NCBI GenBank assembly: GCA_005239845.1
Contig: SBBD01000190.1
Span: 1 to 7,285, forward strand
Length of the DNA stretch: 7,285 nucleotides
From: an archaeon
GTDB lineage: Archaea > Micrarchaeota > Micrarchaeia > Norongarragalinales > SBBD01
Reading direction: 5' to 3'
Shown here: positions 6,488 to 7,285 of the stretch, in pieces
Position numbering within the stretch: the stretch's first letter is position 1
Layout of the letters: the number at the start of each line of letters is the position of its first letter
Notes under the pieces: generated by a model
The model's database searches: none
The model's input: the letters and a program-made list of their open reading frames with translations, nothing else
Told to the model about the DNA's origin: nothing
Program-made: the position numbers and the translations under genes

Positions 6488-6524
6488 GTCCTTTTTCTAA
6501 GACGGTAAGTAATTTTTATTAAGA
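6485..6524 (+). repeat. Imperfect direct repeat TAAGTnnTTTTTn(n)TAAGA across the rpoA stop
   Basis: Two copies lie back to back: TAAGTCCTTTTTCTAAGA at 6485-6502 and TAAGTAATTTTTATTAAGA at 6506-6524. They share TAAGT, the T5 tract and TAAGA. The first copy contains the rpoA TAA stop codon. The repeat may be an old small duplication, or it may strengthen a multi-tract terminator. Confidence 0.55.
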
Positions 6525-6547
6525 AAATTATTCTTTTTGGAATTTTT
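6491..6547 (+). terminator. Multi-tract oligo-T terminator after rpoA
   Basis: Four T5 tracts lie at 6492-6496, 6513-6517, 6534-6538 and 6543-6547 in a strikingly AT-rich stretch between GC-rich genes. Archaeal polymerases terminate intrinsically on short U-rich tracts without needing a hairpin, and repeated tracts are typical. No strong hairpin is visible before the first tract. Placed between rpoA and a gene with its own promoter, this is the likely end of the rpo transcript. Confidence 0.6.
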
Positions 6548-6551
6548 GGAG
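6534..6551 (+). repeat. Tandem 9-base repeat TTTTTGGA(A/G)
   Basis: TTTTTGGAA at 6534-6542 is followed directly by TTTTTGGAG at 6543-6551, identical in 8 of 9 bases. It ends 9 bases before the TATA box, so it may be part of the terminator, an upstream promoter element, or both. It could also be chance in AT-rich sequence. Confidence 0.5.
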
Positions 6552-6559
6552 CACGAGGC

Positions 6560-6567
6560 TATAAATA
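6560..6567 (+). promoter_or_regulatory. Archaeal TATA box for the MetE-like gene (leaderless transcript likely)
   Basis: TATAAATA is centred about 26-27 bases before the A of the ATG at 6590, the normal archaeal distance from TATA box to transcription start. Transcription would therefore start at or within a base or two of the start codon. No Shine-Dalgarno sequence precedes the ATG (the upstream bases are CCCTACTCTCTC), which fits a leaderless mRNA. A purine-rich BRE directly upstream is not convincing (CGAGGC). Confidence 0.7.
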
Positions 6568-6589
6568 ACCCTGCACGCCCTACTCTCTC

Positions 6590-7285
6590 ATGAGCCGCGT
6601 TCGGTACAAGGGCGTCCTGCTGGTAGGGCCCGTTTCCCGTTCCGAGGCCACGGCGAACACCCACCGTAGGCTTCGGGACGACCGTGCCGCCCCTGCTGAA
6701 TTTCAGCAGGCCATCGGGCAGGACCGCAAGACGCTCTTGGACGCCCAGAAAGGCTTCGCCTTCGTTTCCGGAGGGCAGGCCGACTGGCTGGACCTGTTGA
6801 GGCCCTTGGCTTGGAACTGGGCCGGGTTTGAACGCCGCGATTCGAAGGGGGAAGACGCAATCGGCCCCGTCACGCGCTGGTTCCGCACAAACACTTTTTA
6901 CCGCAAGCCCACGCTTACCGGGAAGCTGGAGTGCCAAGGAAACGAGCTCGCCGACGCCCTTCCCTCCCTGAAGCAAGGCATCGTGTTCGTGCTGGGGCCC
7001 TTTTCGTTCGTGAAACTGGTCGGCAACGCTTTTTACTCCAGTGAGGAAGCGCTGGCCTCCGACTATCTTGCCGCCTTGTCGGAAAGCCTCCCCGCCTTGA
7101 AAAACAAGGGCTATGATTGCCTGCTTTTCCTTGAACCCGCTATCGGTTACTATCGGTCCCGCCATTCGTTTGAAAACCCGGCCTGGCTGTCCTCCTGCTG
7201 GTCTTCCCTTTCCCCCACCCTCCATGCCGGCATTCATTTTCCGTTAGCCGAAGCTTCCTCCGTGCTTCCCCTCGTAGAGGATACG
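6590..7285 (+). CDS. MetE-like protein (cobalamin-independent methionine synthase family, N-terminal-type barrel), 3' end outside window
   Basis: An open frame of 232 codons runs off the right edge. The translation fits the start of a MetE-type TIM barrel: VGPVSRSEATANTHRRLRD at 12-30 is in the place of the usual VGS(F/Y)PR...LR segment; FVSGGQADWLDLLRPLA at 58-74 corresponds to the (T/S)DG...W.DLFRPL motif; IGPVTRWFRTNTFYRKP at 91-107 matches G.(L/V)TRWFDTNTFYR.P; VLGPFSFVKL at 134-143 matches the LPGP(F/Y)(T/S)F segment; and LLFLEPAI at 178-185 is in the position of the usual IDEPAL, with Leu in place of the Asp. MetE transfers a methyl group to homocysteine. In some archaea the N- and C-type barrels are separate genes. 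The zinc-binding His/Cys residues of MetE belong to the C-terminal barrel and are not visible, so whether this protein is catalytic cannot be judged. It has its own promoter and is not obviously part of the rpo operon. The start ATG is supported by the TATA spacing. The family call comes from motifs recalled from memory. Confidence 0.75.
   Translation, partial: MSRVRYKGVLLVGPVSRSEATANTHRRLRDDRAAPAEFQQAIGQDRKTLLDAQKGFAFVSGGQADWLDLLRPLAWNWAGFERRDSKGEDAIGPVTRWFRTNTFYRKPTLTGKLECQGNELADALPSLKQGIVFVLGPFSFVKLVGNAFYSSEEALASDYLAALSESLPALKNKGYDCLLFLEPAIGYYRSRHSFENPAWLSSCWSSLSPTLHAGIHFPLAEASSVLPLVEDT

Noticed and set aside
6497..7237. Minus-strand open frame of 246 codons opposite the MetE-like gene.
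   Set aside because: The plus strand has recognisable MetE motifs, a TATA box and a start at the right distance. The minus-strand product has low-complexity Gly/Arg/Pro-rich sequence and runs through the AT-rich terminator.
1..7285. CRISPR arrays, tRNA or rRNA genes, insertion sequences.
   Set aside because: No regularly spaced repeats, cloverleaf-like segments, rRNA motifs, transposase genes or terminal inverted repeats were seen. The only mobile feature is the intein.

Overview
The window is archaeal. It carries the large-subunit operon of an archaeal RNA polymerase, read left to right on the + strand. It starts inside rpoB'' (only an intein and the last 36 residues of the host protein are visible), continues through a complete rpoB' and a complete rpoA, and ends inside a MetE-like gene that has its own TATA-box promoter. 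The archaeal assignment rests on three points: B''/B' are split as in many methanogens, haloarchaea and Archaeoglobi; the subunit sequences are of archaeal/eukaryotic type; and the downstream promoter places a TATA box about 26 bases before a leaderless ATG. The coding DNA is GC-rich and the genes are packed with 3-6 base gaps. No lineage can be named from the sequence alone.

Layout: 2-1282 is the 3' part of rpoB'', of which 2-1171 is intein (LAGLIDADG homing endonuclease, a helix-turn-helix, and the C-terminal splicing blocks) and 1172-1279 is C-extein. 1289-3097 is rpoB' (602 aa), in the same frame as rpoB'' and separated from it by one TGA and two further codons. 3101-6487 is rpoA (1128 aa), in which A' and A'', separate genes in most archaea, are one protein. 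6488-6589 is an AT-rich intergenic stretch with four T5 tracts (likely terminator), short direct repeats and a TATA box. 6590-7285 is the first 232 codons of a MetE-like TIM-barrel protein. The rpl30e-nusA-rps12-rps7 genes that often follow rpoA'' in archaea are not there.

How the genes work together: after protein splicing, B'' and B' together form the Rpb2-like half of the polymerase and RpoA forms the Rpb1-like half. The catalytic Mg-binding NADFDGD motif and the zinc ligands are intact, so this looks like a working enzyme. The most interesting part is that the active centre differs at positions that are close to universal: the bridge helix, the trigger loop (one residue shorter), the A'/A'' junction (nearly all linker/foot sequence missing) and several RpoB' motifs. 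Together with the unusual pairing of a split RpoB with a fused RpoA, this suggests a fast-evolving or structurally remodelled archaeal RNA polymerase. These comparisons were made from memory of family consensus sequences and need a real alignment.
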